Positions 46,458-57,690 are shown, counted from the stretch's first letter. The stretch is 64,000 nucleotides of DNA from Clostridium sp. Ade.TY (GCF_000498355.1 NZ_AVSV01000016.1:118619-182618); one strand, 5' to 3'. Numbers and translations are program-made. The notes: generated by a model from the sequence alone, not told the origin.

Positions 46458-46571
46458 TATCGAAAAATAAAATTAAAGATGGAAAATAGAATTTGTTAAA
46501 GAATATTGTCTTACGAAAGTTTTAATGATTAACATAAAGTGACATATATCGAAAAGGTACCTTGTTATAAT
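46458..46571 (+). promoter_or_regulatory. Spo0A-type promoter of spoIIE with 21-base spacer
   Basis: GTGACA (46539-46544) and perfect TATAAT (46566-46571) are 21 bases apart, the unusual spacing of Spo0A-activated spoIIE and spoIIG promoters in Bacillus. TATCGAA (46547-46553), one mismatch from the 0A box TGTCGAA, lies in the spacer just after the -35. A second copy is at 46458-46464. Confidence 0.6.
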
Positions 46572-46608
46572 TAAATTACAATTTTTGGTAATTAACGGAG
46601 GGGGATAT

Positions 46609-48999
46609 ATGCAATACGGACTTAGTGGGGGAAGAATAAAAGGATTAAGTAAAAAAAATAGCAAAAAATTAGAATTTAGAGAAGGTGCTTTAACTTTATG
46701 TGTTATATTTGTAACTTCCATATTATTAAGTAGAGTAACTATAATGTTTGGAGAAGGAGATATATCAGGAGTTTCTCCTTTTGGGTTAGCCTTTTTAATA
46801 AGTATGGTTATGACAAAATCGCAAAATAAAATAATATCATCAGCAACTGGAGCTATTGTTGGATATTTTACAGTTAATGCAACGCTAAGTGATGGTTGGG
46901 TATATTTAACTACTGTATTGATTATATTAGGATATAATTTTTTCATAAGTAAAATAAAAAAGAATGCAAATGAAGGAATTTTATTTACATTAATATTTTT
47001 AAGTTATATGATATATGATTTAATGATAATAAAATATGATTTTGGTGTTAGTGTTACTATAGCAATGCTTAATACTATTTTAATTGTACCAGTATATTTT
47101 ATTGTAAAGTATAGCTTAAAGTGTATTGGAGAATACAATACTAACTATTTCTTTAGTACAGAAGAAATAATTAGCATATCAATAATAATATGTTTGATGG
47201 CTGCTGGAATAGGGGGAGTTTCATTAGCTGGAGTTTCAATAAAAAATATAATATCATTGGCAATTGTAATTTCTATAGGATATATTGGTGGATCTTCTAA
47301 TGGAGCGGCAATTGGTATAACTATGGGAGTAATACTTGGAATAACATCTGGCGATATGATAAGTGGCATTGGAATTTATGGAAGTGTTGGATTAATAGTA
47401 GGTTTATTTAAAGATACAGGTAAAATCTTTTCCTTTTTATCATCTATGATAGTATTTTTGATTTTATCATTGTACTCAAAAGGGTTATATATGGAAGGTA
47501 TTTTTGAAATATTAATTGGAGGTTTTATATTCTTATTAATACCTAAGAAAATATTAAAAACTTTAGAATTAGAACTTTGTAAAGAGACAAAAATTGATAT
47601 TATGCAAGAAGAACACCTAAATCAAATAAAGGATGAATTTACAAGGAAAGTTCAAGGATTTGAAAATACTTTAAGTGTTGTATCAAAATCTTTAAGAAAT
47701 ATATCTGATAATGATAAGCTTTCATATAAAAATAGAAGTACTGCTTTAATTGAAAATTTAGCTGATAGAGTTTGTGAAAATTGTGAAAGTTGTAATAAGT
47801 GTTGGGATAGAGAATTTACTCAAACGTATAATGCTTTTCAATTATTATTAAAAGGAAGGGAAGAGGGAAGAGATTATTTTCCTATAGAGTTAGAAAAGAA
47901 ATGTATTAATAAGTATGATTTAATAAGAAATTCAGAAGATGTATTAAATATATTAAATGCTAATGAAATAACAAAAAGAAAATTAACAGAAGGACGATTA
48001 CTTATATCAAACCATCTAAATAATATGTCAAATAATTTATATAATATGGTTGGAGATGTGAAGAGAGATATAAGTTGGTGTTTGGATGTTGAAAGAATAG
48101 TTAGAAGGGAACTTAATAAAAATTCTATAAAGTATAAGGAAGTTTTTTGTTTCAATGATAAAGGTGGGAAAATTAACATAAAAATAAATATGGAAAACTG
48201 TTCTAGAGGAAATTATTGTTCTAAAAACGTCTTACCAGTAATAAATAAAGTAATGAGAAATCCTATGATGATAAGTGAGGAAGGATGTAGGATACAACCT
48301 AATAATAAGGAATGTTCAATACTTTTAAAAGAAATGCCAAAATTCAGAGTAACTTCATATGCTGGAGTTAGAGTAAAAGAAGGAGAACAATATACTGGAG
48401 ATACTTGTACTTTTGGAAATTATCCAGGTGGAAAATATGCAACTATATTAAGTGATGGTATGGGGTCAGGCCCAGAAGCAGGTAAAGAAAGTAAAATAAC
48501 TGTTGATTTAGTAGAAAAATTTATAGAAGAAGGATTGGGTATAGATACAGCATTAGATACTGTAAACTCTATAATGAGTATGAAATTTGAAGAAGATGAG
48601 AAGTTTGCAACTTTAGATTTAAATACAATAGATTTATATACAGGAAAAGCTAATTTTTATAAAGTTGGAGCTGCTGCAAGTTTTATAAAGAGAGGAAATA
48701 AAATAAATAAAATAGCATCAAATATGCCACCATTTGGTTTAGTTGATAAAATAGAAGTTGAAAGTGTTGAGGAAACAATAAAAGGTGGAGATTTAATAAT
48801 AACATTAAGTGATGGTGTTCTAGATGTAGATAAAAATGGTGTTGGGGATTCAAGATGGCTTGAAGAGTATTTACTTAAAAATGATAGTGAGCCTAAAGAT
48901 CTTACTATGGATATATTAGAATATTCAAGAGAAATTAATGGTGGAAAAATAAAAGATGATATGACAATTATAGTTTCAAAGGTTTATTCAGTATATTAA
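46609..48999 (+). CDS. spoIIE: Stage II sporulation protein E, serine phosphatase
   Basis: 796 residues from ATG 46609, with CGGAGGGGG upstream; an earlier in-frame start at 46585 contains that site. About ten membrane helices fill residues 25-310. A central region follows with a cysteine cluster (CENCESCNKCW). The C-terminal PP2C phosphatase domain (about 580-796) has SDGMGSGPEAGKES and LSDGVLD. SpoIIE dephosphorylates SpoIIAA to release sigma-F in the forespore and takes part in polar septum formation. Confidence 0.96.
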   Translation: MQYGLSGGRIKGLSKKNSKKLEFREGALTLCVIFVTSILLSRVTIMFGEGDISGVSPFGLAFLISMVMTKSQNKIISSATGAIVGYFTVNATLSDGWVYLTTVLIILGYNFFISKIKKNANEGILFTLIFLSYMIYDLMIIKYDFGVSVTIAMLNTILIVPVYFIVKYSLKCIGEYNTNYFFSTEEIISISIIICLMAAGIGGVSLAGVSIKNIISLAIVISIGYIGGSSNGAAIGITMGVILGITSGDMISGIGIYGSVGLIVGLFKDTGKIFSFLSSMIVFLILSLYSKGLYMEGIFEILIGGFIFLLIPKKILKTLELELCKETKIDIMQEEHLNQIKDEFTRKVQGFENTLSVVSKSLRNISDNDKLSYKNRSTALIENLADRVCENCESCNKCWDREFTQTYNAFQLLLKGREEGRDYFPIELEKKCINKYDLIRNSEDVLNILNANEITKRKLTEGRLLISNHLNNMSNNLYNMVGDVKRDISWCLDVERIVRRELNKNSIKYKEVFCFNDKGGKINIKINMENCSRGNYCSKNVLPVINKVMRNPMMISEEGCRIQPNNKECSILLKEMPKFRVTSYAGVRVKEGEQYTGDTCTFGNYPGGKYATILSDGMGSGPEAGKESKITVDLVEKFIEEGLGIDTALDTVNSIMSMKFEEDEKFATLDLNTIDLYTGKANFYKVGAAASFIKRGNKINKIASNMPPFGLVDKIEVESVEETIKGGDLIITLSDGVLDVDKNGVGDSRWLEEYLLKNDSEPKDLTMDILEYSREINGGKIKDDMTIIVSKVYSVY

Positions 49000-49121
49000 T
49001 AAACATAATTTAAATATTTAATGTTTGGAGGCTGGTATTTAAAATACAAAGTTTGCACAAGTTTGACTAAGATTTAGAGAGATAAAGTTTTATTCTAAAT
49101 TAGGTTTATTATTTTAGTAAC

Positions 49122-49156
49122 AAAAAAAGCTGGCTTTAAAGTCAGCTTTTGTTATT
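49122..49156 (+). terminator. Terminator after spoIIE
   Basis: AAAAGCTGGCTT pairs with AAGTCAGCTTTT (one G-T), followed by GTTATTATT. Confidence 0.8.
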
Positions 49157-49288
49157 ATTATAAGATATATTAAATTAATATATTTATACATTTAATACAT
49201 ATAATTTTAATATTACAAAAAACATAATATAATGTATGATATAAATAAAGAAAAGTTATAATTTAACAAAGTTTACATAGGAAGTGGT

Positions 49289-50692
49289 ATGATGGTTACG
49301 GATTTTATTAAATATATTGATGAAAATAATCTTTTAAATAAAGGTGATAAAGTATTGGTTGGTTTATCAGGAGGTCCAGATTCCGTATGCTTATTACATT
49401 TATTGAAAAGTATAGAGGATAAATATGAATTAAAAATTGGAGCAGCGCATATAAATCATATGTTAAGAGGAGAAGAAGCTTTAAAGGATGAAGAATATGC
49501 AAAAAATCTTTGTGAGGGTTTAGGTGTTGATTTTTATAGTATAAGAATTGATGTTGATAAAATAGCAAAAGATAGAGGCGTATCTACAGAAACTGCAGGA
49601 AGAGATTGTAGATATGGATTTTTTAATTCAATAAAAGATAAAAATGGATATACTAAAATAGCAACAGCACATAATGCAAATGATCAAGCGGAAACCATAC
49701 TTATGAGAATAATGAGAGGAACAGGCCTTGAAGGATTAGGAGGAATTCCTGTATTTAGAGATAATTTATACATAAGGCCAATATTATTTTTAGAAAGAGA
49801 ATATATAGAAAAATATTGTAAGGATAATAATTTAAATCCTAGGATAGATAAGACTAATCTTGAAAATATATATAGTAGAAATAAAATAAGATTAGACATA
49901 CTACCATATATGAAAAAACATTTTAATAGTGATGTTGTTAAAGCTATAAATAGAATGAGTTTATTACTTCAAGAGGATAATGAATTTATAGATAATGAAT
50001 CAAAAAAAGCTTTTGAAAGATACTGTGAAGTAAAAGAAGATGAAATAATAATAAGAGAAGAATTATTTGTAGAAGAAAGGGCAATAATTACTAGAGTGAT
50101 AAGAAAATCATTAACTATGCTTTCAAAAAGTGAGTATGATTTTGAATTAAAACATATAAAAGAAGTTATAGAGCTTAAAGATATGGGAACTCATAAGAGA
50201 ATAGATTTACCTAATAATATATTTGCAGAAAATATATATGGGAAAATATACATAAGAAAAAAAGATAGATTAAAAAAGATTGATAATCAAATAAAGGATG
50301 AAGTTATAAAAAAAGAGGATTTAAATAATCTGAAAACAAACTTTTTAGGTTGTTTAATTGAATTTAAAGTAAAAACTAAAGAAAAAAGTTTAAAATTTGA
50401 AAATAATGACTTAATTAAGTATTTTGATTATGATAAAATTAATGGGTATGTTACTATCAGAAAAAGGAAAAATGGTGATAGAATAACTCCTTTAGGAATG
50501 AAAGGAAGTAAAAAGCTTAAAGACATATTTATAGATATGAAAATACCTAAAGATTATAGAGATGAGATTCCAGTTATTCAATTTGATGATGAAATAGCTT
50601 GGGTTGTTGGGCTTAAAACATCAAATGTGTTTAAAGTAACTAGCGATACAAAAAATATTATTAAAATAGAGTTTAAAAGAGAGGAATTATAA
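49289..50692 (+). CDS. tilS: tRNA(Ile)-lysidine synthetase
   Basis: 467 residues. The PP-loop motif VGLSGGPDSVCLLHLL is near residue 25. HNANDQAETILMRIMRGTGL and IRPILFLERE follow. The C-terminal domain with RKRKNGDRITPLGMKGSKK ends the protein. It converts the CAU anticodon of a tRNA-Ile to lysidine so that it reads AUA, a common codon in this AT-rich genome. Two adjacent ATGs (49289 and 49292) are possible. hpt begins three bases after the stop. Confidence 0.96.
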   Translation: MMVTDFIKYIDENNLLNKGDKVLVGLSGGPDSVCLLHLLKSIEDKYELKIGAAHINHMLRGEEALKDEEYAKNLCEGLGVDFYSIRIDVDKIAKDRGVSTETAGRDCRYGFFNSIKDKNGYTKIATAHNANDQAETILMRIMRGTGLEGLGGIPVFRDNLYIRPILFLEREYIEKYCKDNNLNPRIDKTNLENIYSRNKIRLDILPYMKKHFNSDVVKAINRMSLLLQEDNEFIDNESKKAFERYCEVKEDEIIIREELFVEERAIITRVIRKSLTMLSKSEYDFELKHIKEVIELKDMGTHKRIDLPNNIFAENIYGKIYIRKKDRLKKIDNQIKDEVIKKEDLNNLKTNFLGCLIEFKVKTKEKSLKFENNDLIKYFDYDKINGYVTIRKRKNGDRITPLGMKGSKKLKDIFIDMKIPKDYRDEIPVIQFDDEIAWVVGLKTSNVFKVTSDTKNIIKIEFKREEL

Positions 50693-50694
50693 AC

Positions 50695-51234
50695 ATGAGA
50701 GAAGACGTTAAAAAAATATTATTTGATGAAAAACAGTTATCTGAAAAGGTTAAAGAATTAGGAAGTAAAATTAGTGAAGATTATAAAGGTAAAGACTTAC
50801 TTGTAGTTGGTGTTTTAAAAGGATCTGTTTTATTTGCATCAGACCTTATAAAAAACATAACTATTCCATGTGAAATAGACTTTATGGCTGTTTCAAGTTA
50901 TGGTAATTCAACAGAAACTTCAGGAGTTGTTAGAATATTAAAGGACTTAGATCACAGTATAGAAGGTAAGCATGTTCTTTTAGTTGAAGATATTGTAGAT
51001 AGTGGAGTAACATTAAACTATCTTTTAAAATACTTAAAAGCTAGAAGAGCTGAAAGTATAGAAATAGTATCATTATTAAATAAACCTGAAAGAAGAACTG
51101 CTGATTTAGAAGTAAAATATATAGGTTTTGAAGTTCCAAATGAATTTATAGTAGGTTATGGAATAGACTATGCAGAAAAATATAGAAATTTACCTTATAT
51201 AGCTATATTAAAAGAGGAAGTATATAATAAATAG
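50695..51234 (+). CDS. hpt: Hypoxanthine-guanine phosphoribosyltransferase
   Basis: 179 residues. The PRPP loop VLLVEDIVDSGVTLNYLL is near residue 100, and the flexible loop region AVSSYGNSTETSG near 65. It salvages hypoxanthine and guanine to IMP and GMP. GAGGAAT is the ribosome site within the tilS end. The tilS-hpt-ftsH order is conserved in Bacillus. Confidence 0.96.
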   Translation: MREDVKKILFDEKQLSEKVKELGSKISEDYKGKDLLVVGVLKGSVLFASDLIKNITIPCEIDFMAVSSYGNSTETSGVVRILKDLDHSIEGKHVLLVEDIVDSGVTLNYLLKYLKARRAESIEIVSLLNKPERRTADLEVKYIGFEVPNEFIVGYGIDYAEKYRNLPYIAILKEEVYNK

Positions 51235-51307
51235 ATTTTAAAAAATTGTATAAAGAAAATACCTATGTTAAAATTTAAAAATAATTAAAAAGAGAGGGGG
51301 GCCTTGA

Positions 51308-53110
51308 ATGAAAAAATATTCAAGCGCAGCTGTATGGATTGTCGCATTAGCTGTTCTGATTTTTGCATCAGTTGCCATGTGGGAAACAGGAAATAAGGCA
51401 GATACTATTTCATATAGTTCGTTCCAACAGAAGTGGAATTCAAACCAAATAAGCAAGATATATGTTCGTGAAGATAAAATGACTATTGAAGGTGTTTTGA
51501 ATGATAATAAGAAGTTTATAACATATGCACCTAATGAATTAGTTAATAAGTTAATAACTGATGCTGCAAAAGGAGATATTAAGGTAGAGTTTGAAAAACC
51601 ATCAAATACAAGTGTATGGTTATCAATAATACCAACTGTTTTAACGATTGTATTATTTTTAGTTCTTTTATTTGTTATGACACAACAGTCACAAGGTGGC
51701 GGTGGTGGAAGAGGTGTAATGAACTTTGGTAAAAATAGAGCTAAAGTTGCAACGCCAGATTCTAAAAAAGTAACATTTAAAGATGTTGCTGGTGCTGATG
51801 AAGAGAAACAAGAATTAGAAGAAATTGTTGATTTCTTGAAAGAACCTACTAAATATACAGAAATGGGAGCTAGAATTCCAAAAGGAGTTCTTTTAGTTGG
51901 ACCTCCTGGAACAGGTAAGACTTTACTTGCAAAAGCTATAGCTGGAGAAGCTGGAGTACCATTCTTTAGTATATCAGGTTCAGACTTCGTTGAAATGTTT
52001 GTTGGTGTAGGTGCATCAAGAGTAAGAGATCTTTTTGCAGATGCTAAAAAGAATGCCCCTTGTATAGTATTTATAGATGAAATAGATGCTGTAGGTAGAC
52101 AAAGAGGTGCTGGACTTGGCGGAGGACATGATGAAAGAGAGCAAACCCTTAATCAATTGCTTGTTGAGATGGATGGATTTGGTATGAATGAAGGAATCAT
52201 TATGATTGCAGCAACTAATAGACCAGATATATTAGATCCAGCTCTTTTAAGACCAGGAAGATTTGATAGACAAATAGTTGTTGGAGCACCTGATGTTAAG
52301 GGAAGAGAAGAAATACTTAAAGTTCATACTAGAAAAAAACCTTTAGCAGAGGATGTAAAACTTGATGTTTTAGCTAAAAGAACACCAGGATTTGCTGGAG
52401 CTGATTTAGAGAATCTTACTAATGAAGCAGCATTACTTGCCGTTAGAAGAGGCGATAAGGCAATAACTATGCAAGATATGGAAGAAGCTATAACAAGAGT
52501 AATTGCAGGTCCAGAAAAGAAAAGTAGAGTTATTAGTGAAAAAGATAGAAAACTTACAGCTTACCATGAAGCTGGTCACGCTGTAGTTATGAAGTCATTA
52601 AAATTCTCTGATCCAGTTCATGAAATAAGTATAATACCAAGAGGTAGAGCTGGTGGATATACTATGCATTTACCTGATGAAGATAGAGCATATACATCAA
52701 AATTAAGATTAAAAGATGATATGGTTGGACTTCTTGGAGGTAGAGTTGCTGAGAAACTTATTTTAGGTGATATAAGTACTGGAGCTAAAAATGATATAGA
52801 TAGAACAAGTGCAATAGCTAGAAGTATGGTTATGGAATATGGTATGAGTGAAAAGCTTGGAACAATATCATACGGTGCAGATCAAAATGAAGTATTCTTA
52901 GGTAGAGATTTAGGAAGAGGAAGAAATTTCTCAGAAGAAATTGGAGCTGAAATTGATAAGGAAGTTAAAAATCTTGTTGATGAAGCTTATGTAAGAGCTG
53001 AAAAAATTCTTAAAGAAAATATATCTAAGTTACATGCGGTAGCAGTAGCACTTCTAGAAAAAGAAAAATTAGAAGGTGAAGAATTCGAAAGAATTTTTGA
53101 AGAAGCTTAA
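51308..53110 (+). CDS. ftsH: ATP-dependent membrane metalloprotease FtsH
   Basis: 600 residues. Membrane helices at about 8-24 and 103-125 enclose a small external domain. The AAA+ module has Walker A GPPGTGKT (198-205), Walker [10 protein letters not shown] (252-260) and the second region of homology. The zinc motif HEAGH is at 420-424. It degrades unfolded and regulatory membrane and soluble proteins. The ribosome site is a strong GAGAGGGGGG run before the ATG. A terminator follows immediately. Confidence 0.97.
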   Translation: MKKYSSAAVWIVALAVLIFASVAMWETGNKADTISYSSFQQKWNSNQISKIYVREDKMTIEGVLNDNKKFITYAPNELVNKLITDAAKGDIKVEFEKPSNTSVWLSIIPTVLTIVLFLVLLFVMTQQSQGGGGGRGVMNFGKNRAKVATPDSKKVTFKDVAGADEEKQELEEIVDFLKEPTKYTEMGARIPKGVLLVGPPGTGKTLLAKAIAGEAGVPFFSISGSDFVEMFVGVGASRVRDLFADAKKNAPCIVFIDEIDAVGRQRGAGLGGGHDEREQTLNQLLVEMDGFGMNEGIIMIAATNRPDILDPALLRPGRFDRQIVVGAPDVKGREEILKVHTRKKPLAEDVKLDVLAKRTPGFAGADLENLTNEAALLAVRRGDKAITMQDMEEAITRVIAGPEKKSRVISEKDRKLTAYHEAGHAVVMKSLKFSDPVHEISIIPRGRAGGYTMHLPDEDRAYTSKLRLKDDMVGLLGGRVAEKLILGDISTGAKNDIDRTSAIARSMVMEYGMSEKLGTISYGADQNEVFLGRDLGRGRNFSEEIGAEIDKEVKNLVDEAYVRAEKILKENISKLHAVAVALLEKEKLEGEEFERIFEEA

Positions 53111-53145
53111 AAAAGAGAGTCTATAAATAGACTCTCTTTTATTTT
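53111..53145 (+). terminator. Terminator after ftsH
   Basis: AAAAGAGAGTCTA (53111-53123) pairs with TAGACTCTCTTTT (53128-53140), then ATTTT. Confidence 0.92.
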
Positions 53146-53365
53146 CTGGGAAATAAATAAAAATACATATAATGTTTAAAATAATAATATAAAAAGTTTG
53201 AGATTTTTTAATTAAATACGAACTATTTTATAAAATTAAATTATAATGTACGATATATTTGTTTTAAAATAATATTTTAGATGGTATACTCTGGATAAAT
53301 GATGTATAATAAAATATATTTATTTAAAAAGAACGAATATTATTTAAAGAAAAGAGGTTATGGTA

Positions 53366-55036
53366 TTGAAAAGTGATATAAAGATAGCTCAAGAAGCGAA
53401 AATGGAACCAATAATAAAAATTGCTGAAAAGTTAAATTTAAAAGATGATGATATAGAACTATATGGGAAATATAAATGTAAAATATCATTAGATACTTTA
53501 AATGATAACGAAAAAAACACTAAAGGTAAGTTAGTACTTGTAACAGCTATAAATCCAACTCCAGCTGGTGAGGGGAAATCAACAGTAACTGTTGGACTTG
53601 GAGATGCTTTAAGTAAAATGGGGAAAAATAGTGTTATAGCATTAAGAGAGCCTTCACTTGGGCCTGTATTTGGAATTAAAGGAGGAGCAGCAGGTGGTGG
53701 GTATGCACAAGTTGTTCCTATGGAAGATATAAATTTACATTTCACAGGAGATATGCATGCAATAACAGCAGCTAATAATTTATTGGCGGCTGCTATAGAT
53801 AATCATATACATCAAGGAAATGATTTAAAAATAGATTCAAGAAGAATAATTTTCAAAAGAGTTATGGATATGAATGATAGAGCTCTTAGAAATATAGTAG
53901 TTGGAATGGGCGGAAAAATAAATGGATTCTTAAGAGAAGATGGATTCATGATAACAGTAGCATCAGAGATAATGGCAATTCTTTGTTTAGCTAATGATTT
54001 GAATGATCTTAAGGAAAGAATGGGCAATATATTAATTGCTTATAATTTAGATGGAGAACCTGTTTATGCAAAAGAATTAAATATTCAAGGTGCTATGGCA
54101 TTACTTATGAAAGATGCAATAAAACCAAATTTAGTTCAAACATTAGAAAATACACCAGCTATAATTCATGGCGGGCCTTTTGCTAATATCGCACATGGAT
54201 GTAATTCAATACTAGCAACTAAACTTGCCTTAAATTTAGGTGATATAGTTGTTACGGAAGCTGGCTTTGGTGCTGACCTTGGGGCAGAAAAATTCTTAGA
54301 TATAAAATGTAGATATGGTGATTTAAACCCAGAATGTGTTGTAATAGTAGCTACAATAAGAGCTTTAAAACATCATGGTGGAGTTAAGAAAGATGAATTA
54401 AACATTCCTAATGTTGAAGCACTAAAACTTGGAATATCAAATTTAGAAAAACAAATTGAAAACATACAAAAATATAATGTGCCAGTAGTTGTTGCTATAA
54501 ATAGATTCCTTACAGATAGTAATGAAGAAATACAATTCATTAAAGAGTTTTGTAAAGAAAAAGGAGTAAGAGTTGCACTTTCAGATGTTTGGGCAAAAGG
54601 TGGCGAAGGCGGACTTGAATTAGCTTCAGAAGTTTTAGATGTATTAAATAGTAATGAAGCTGATTTTAAAGTTTTATATGATGAAAAAGATAGTATAGAA
54701 AATAAAATTTTAAAAATAGCTAAAGAAATATATGGAGCTAATAATGTAAATTATACTCCAGTTGCTAAAAAGCAAATAGCAGAACTTGAAAAATTTAAAT
54801 TAGATAAGTTACCTATATGTATGGCAAAAACACAATATTCATTATCAGATAATCCAAGTTTACTTGGAAAGCCAGAAGGTTTTGATATAACTGTAAAAGA
54901 AGTTAGAGTATCAAATGGAGCTGGATTTATTGTTGCATTAACAGGAGATATAATGACTATGCCAGGACTTCCTAAAGTTCCTGCTGCAAATAAAATGGAT
55001 ATATTAGACAATGGGGAAATTGTTGGATTATTCTAA
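53366..55036 (+). CDS. fhs: Formate--tetrahydrofolate ligase
   Basis: 556 residues from TTG 53366. AGAGG (53353-53357) is eight bases before it but only two before the ATG at 53360, and the resulting [16 protein letters not shown] start fits the family. The nucleotide loop [14 protein letters not shown] and [17 protein letters not shown] are diagnostic. It makes 10-formyl-THF from formate, ATP and THF for purines, fMet and one-carbon metabolism. It stands alone between ftsH and coaX, where Bacillus has no such gene. Confidence 0.97.
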   Translation: MKSDIKIAQEAKMEPIIKIAEKLNLKDDDIELYGKYKCKISLDTLNDNEKNTKGKLVLVTAINPTPAGEGKSTVTVGLGDALSKMGKNSVIALREPSLGPVFGIKGGAAGGGYAQVVPMEDINLHFTGDMHAITAANNLLAAAIDNHIHQGNDLKIDSRRIIFKRVMDMNDRALRNIVVGMGGKINGFLREDGFMITVASEIMAILCLANDLNDLKERMGNILIAYNLDGEPVYAKELNIQGAMALLMKDAIKPNLVQTLENTPAIIHGGPFANIAHGCNSILATKLALNLGDIVVTEAGFGADLGAEKFLDIKCRYGDLNPECVVIVATIRALKHHGGVKKDELNIPNVEALKLGISNLEKQIENIQKYNVPVVVAINRFLTDSNEEIQFIKEFCKEKGVRVALSDVWAKGGEGGLELASEVLDVLNSNEADFKVLYDEKDSIENKILKIAKEIYGANNVNYTPVAKKQIAELEKFKLDKLPICMAKTQYSLSDNPSLLGKPEGFDITVKEVRVSNGAGFIVALTGDIMTMPGLPKVPAANKMDILDNGEIVGLF

Positions 55037-55112
55037 TAATCTGTTAAACTCTTGACAAATACTGCCGAATTGTTAAAATTATATTGTTAAAATTAAGTTA
55101 GTTTATTGTAAT

Positions 55113-55144
55113 AAAAGCAGCTTTGATTATAGCTGCTTTTAACT
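55113..55144 (+). terminator. Terminator after fhs
   Basis: AAAAGCAGCT (55113-55122) pairs with AGCTGCTTTT (55131-55140); the T-tract is short. Confidence 0.75.
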
Positions 55145-55163
55145 ATATTAAGGTGGTGCTTTT

Positions 55164-55943
55164 ATGATTTTGCTTGTCGATGTAGGGAATACTAACATAG
55201 TGTTAGGAGTAAACAAAGATGATAACTATATAGCAAGTTGGAGAATATCAACAGATGCAAAGAAAACATCTGATGAATATAGCATTCAAGTAATGCAATT
55301 ATTCTCACAAAATGGTTTAAATCCAAAGGAAGTAAAAGGTATAATAATATCATCAGTTGTGCCTAATATAATGCATTCCTTAGAGAACATGATAAGAAAA
55401 TGTTTTTGTAAAGAGCCTATAATTGTAGGTCCTGGAATAAAAACAGGAATAAATATAAAATATGATAATCCTAAGGAAGTTGGAGCAGATAGAATAGTAA
55501 ATGCTGTTGCAGCTTTTGAATTATATAAAAAACCAAACATAGTAATTGATTTTGGTACAGCAACAACATTTTGTGCAATAACAGAAAAAGGTGATTATTT
55601 AGGTGGATGTATTGTTCCGGGTATAGGTATATCATCAGATGCATTATTTGAAAGAGCGGCAAAGCTACCAAGAATAGAGCTAGAAGTACCAAAAAATATT
55701 ATATGTAAGAATACTATTGTAAGCATGCAAGCAGGTATTTTATATGGATATATTGGGCAAGTTGAATATATAGTAAATAAAATGAAAAAAGAAATGAGAA
55801 ACAAATGTTCAGAAGAACCTATAGTTATAGCAACTGGAGGTTTAGCTAATTTAATAGCAAAAGAAACAGATGTTATAGATATAGTTGATGGAGACTTAAC
55901 ATTAGAAGGGTTAAGATTAATATATAACAAAAATAAGGAGTAA
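55164..55943 (+). CDS. coaX: Type III pantothenate kinase
   Basis: 259 residues. Family motifs are [13 protein letters not shown] at the N-terminus, the [11 protein letters not shown] segment and [11 protein letters not shown], which bind ATP and pantothenate. It starts coenzyme A synthesis. AAGGTGG precedes the ATG. dusB begins eight bases after the stop, so both share a transcript. Confidence 0.96.
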   Translation: MILLVDVGNTNIVLGVNKDDNYIASWRISTDAKKTSDEYSIQVMQLFSQNGLNPKEVKGIIISSVVPNIMHSLENMIRKCFCKEPIIVGPGIKTGINIKYDNPKEVGADRIVNAVAAFELYKKPNIVIDFGTATTFCAITEKGDYLGGCIVPGIGISSDALFERAAKLPRIELEVPKNIICKNTIVSMQAGILYGYIGQVEYIVNKMKKEMRNKCSEEPIVIATGGLANLIAKETDVIDIVDGDLTLEGLRLIYNKNKE

Positions 55944-55950
55944 TACTTGT

Positions 55951-56934
55951 ATGAAAATAGGAAATCTAGAATTTAAAAATAATGTATTTCTAGCACCTAT
56001 GGCAGGAGTGACAGATATTGCTTTTAGAGGTCTTTGTAAAGAACAAGGATGTGGATTAGTATATACAGAAATGGTTAGTGCAAAAGCACTTTTTTATGGA
56101 AGTGAAAATACTAATAAACTTTTAAGAATAGCAGATGAAGAGAGACCAGTTGCTGTTCAAATATTTGGACATGAACCAGATATTATGGCAAAGATGGTTG
56201 AAGAACATTTTAATAAGAGAGATGATATTTGTATTATAGATATAAATATGGGGTGTCCAGCTCCTAAGATAGTTAAAAATGGAGATGGTTCAGCTCTTAT
56301 GAAAAATCCAGAATTAGCTGCTGAAATAGTTAGAAGGGTAAAAAGTGTTTCAAATAAACCTGTAACTGTTAAATTCAGAAAAGGCTTTGATGAAGATAAT
56401 ATAAATGCAGTCGAATTTGCGCGTGCTTTAGAAAAGGCAGGAGCTGATGCTATTGCTATACATGGTAGAACTAGAAAGCAAATGTATGAAGGAAAAGCTG
56501 ACTGGAATATAATCAAAGAAGTTAAAGAAAGTGTAAATATACCTGTTATAGGAAATGGTGATGTATTTACACCAGAAGATGCATTAGAGATGAAGAAACT
56601 TACTAATTGTGATGGAATTATGGTTGCAAGAGGAAGTATGGGTAATCCATGGCTATTTAAACAAATTGAAAGAGTGTTAAATGGAGAGGAACCTATAGAA
56701 ATAACTCCAGAAGAAAAGATTAATATGTGCATTAGACATTACGAACTTGCTATAAAGTATGATGGTGAGCATAAAGCCATAAGAGAAATGAGAAAGCATG
56801 CATCTTGGTATATAAAAGGATTACCTAAGTGTACAGAAATAAGAAATGTAATGAATACATTAAATGATAGCGAAGAAGTAATGAAACTTCTAATTGATTA
56901 TAAAAATGAATTAAAAAATTTAAAGATGAGATAA
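55951..56934 (+). CDS. dusB: tRNA-dihydrouridine synthase
   Basis: 327 residues, an FMN-binding TIM barrel. Conserved parts are [16 protein letters not shown], the catalytic cysteine in [26 protein letters not shown] and [12 protein letters not shown]. It reduces specific uridines in tRNA to dihydrouridine. AAGGAG lies in the coaX end. The dusB-greA-lysS order is common in Firmicutes, but here greA has its own strong promoter. Confidence 0.95.
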   Translation: MKIGNLEFKNNVFLAPMAGVTDIAFRGLCKEQGCGLVYTEMVSAKALFYGSENTNKLLRIADEERPVAVQIFGHEPDIMAKMVEEHFNKRDDICIIDINMGCPAPKIVKNGDGSALMKNPELAAEIVRRVKSVSNKPVTVKFRKGFDEDNINAVEFARALEKAGADAIAIHGRTRKQMYEGKADWNIIKEVKESVNIPVIGNGDVFTPEDALEMKKLTNCDGIMVARGSMGNPWLFKQIERVLNGEEPIEITPEEKINMCIRHYELAIKYDGEHKAIREMRKHASWYIKGLPKCTEIRNVMNTLNDSEEVMKLLIDYKNELKNLKMR

Positions 56935-56942
56935 AATAATAG

Positions 56943-56985
56943 CTTTTGAATAAAGTTTTTACTTTATTCAAAAGTTGTATTATTT
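56943..56985 (+). terminator. Terminator after dusB
   Basis: CTTTTGAATAAAGT (56943-56956) pairs perfectly with 56961-56974 around TTTT, then TTGTATTATTTTT. Confidence 0.8.
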
Positions 56986-57008
56986 TTAAACATAAAAAGA
57001 ATTAATTT

Positions 57009-57060
57009 ATACTATATATGAATAAAGTATATATGAATTTGGAGATATAATATATAGTAT
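57009..57060. repeat. AT-rich inverted repeat between dusB and greA
   Basis: ATACTATATAT (57009-57019) is the exact reverse complement of 57050-57060, with 30 bases between. It precedes the greA promoter. Role unknown. Confidence 0.5.
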
Positions 57061-57086
57061 GTAATTGTTTAAAGCTACTAGCTTTA

Positions 57087-57115
57087 TTGACATATTATAT
57101 GCCCTGCTTTATAAT
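57087..57115 (+). promoter_or_regulatory. Consensus promoter of greA-lysS
   Basis: Perfect TTGACA (57087-57092), 17 bases, perfect TATAAT (57110-57115). The region 57101-57145 is also an inverted repeat (GCCCT/AGGGC and two AATATT), so promoter and leader DNA share a folded element. Confidence 0.8.
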
Positions 57116-57210
57116 ATTTTAAATGAATTTCAATATTTGTAGGGCTCTAATAGTTTGAAAATATTATATTAAAATATAGACCGATTTAGGTTATTAAAGG
57201 GGAGTTAAAT

Positions 57211-57690
57211 ATGAGTGAAAAGAAGAAATTTGTAATGACTTACGAAGGCGTAAAGAAACTTGAAAACGAACTAGAATACTTAAAGACAGTTAAAAGAAAA
57301 GAAATAACTGAAAAGATAAAAGTAGCATTAGGATACGGAGATTTAAGTGAAAACTCAGAATATGATGAAGCTAAAAACGAGCAAGCATTTACAGAAGGAA
57401 GAATTCTTCAATTAGAAAATATGCTTAAAAATGCTGAAGTTGTAGATGAATCAGAAATACCATCAGACGTTGTATCAGTTGGTGTTAAGGTTAAAGTTAA
57501 AGACTATGAATTTGACGAAGAAGTTGAATATACAATAGTAGGTTCAGCAGAAGCAGACCCAATGGAATTTAAAATATCAAATGAGTCACCAGTTGGAGCT
57601 GGACTTATTGGTAAAAAAGTTGGGGATATCGTTGAAATAACAGTACCTGATGGAGTTAATAAATACGAAGTATTAGAGATAAGTAGATAA
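57211..57690 (+). CDS. greA: Transcript cleavage factor GreA
   Basis: 159 residues. The N-terminal coiled coil (8-75) carries the tip acids in [14 protein letters not shown], and the C-terminal FKBP-like domain has [16 protein letters not shown]. GreA enters the secondary channel of RNA polymerase and restarts backtracked complexes. AAGGGGAG precedes the start. lysS follows after 17 bases. Confidence 0.97.
   Translation: MSEKKKFVMTYEGVKKLENELEYLKTVKRKEITEKIKVALGYGDLSENSEYDEAKNEQAFTEGRILQLENMLKNAEVVDESEIPSDVVSVGVKVKVKDYEFDEEVEYTIVGSAEADPMEFKISNESPVGAGLIGKKVGDIVEITVPDGVNKYEVLEISR

Noticed and set aside
46473..46946. 157-residue minus-strand frame over the spoIIE 5' end
   Set aside because: It overlaps the spoIIE promoter and first helices and has the composition of an antisense frame.
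56157..56732. 191-residue frame antisense to dusB
   Set aside because: Shadow of a clear tRNA-dihydrouridine synthase; low-complexity Ser/Ile composition typical of antisense frames.
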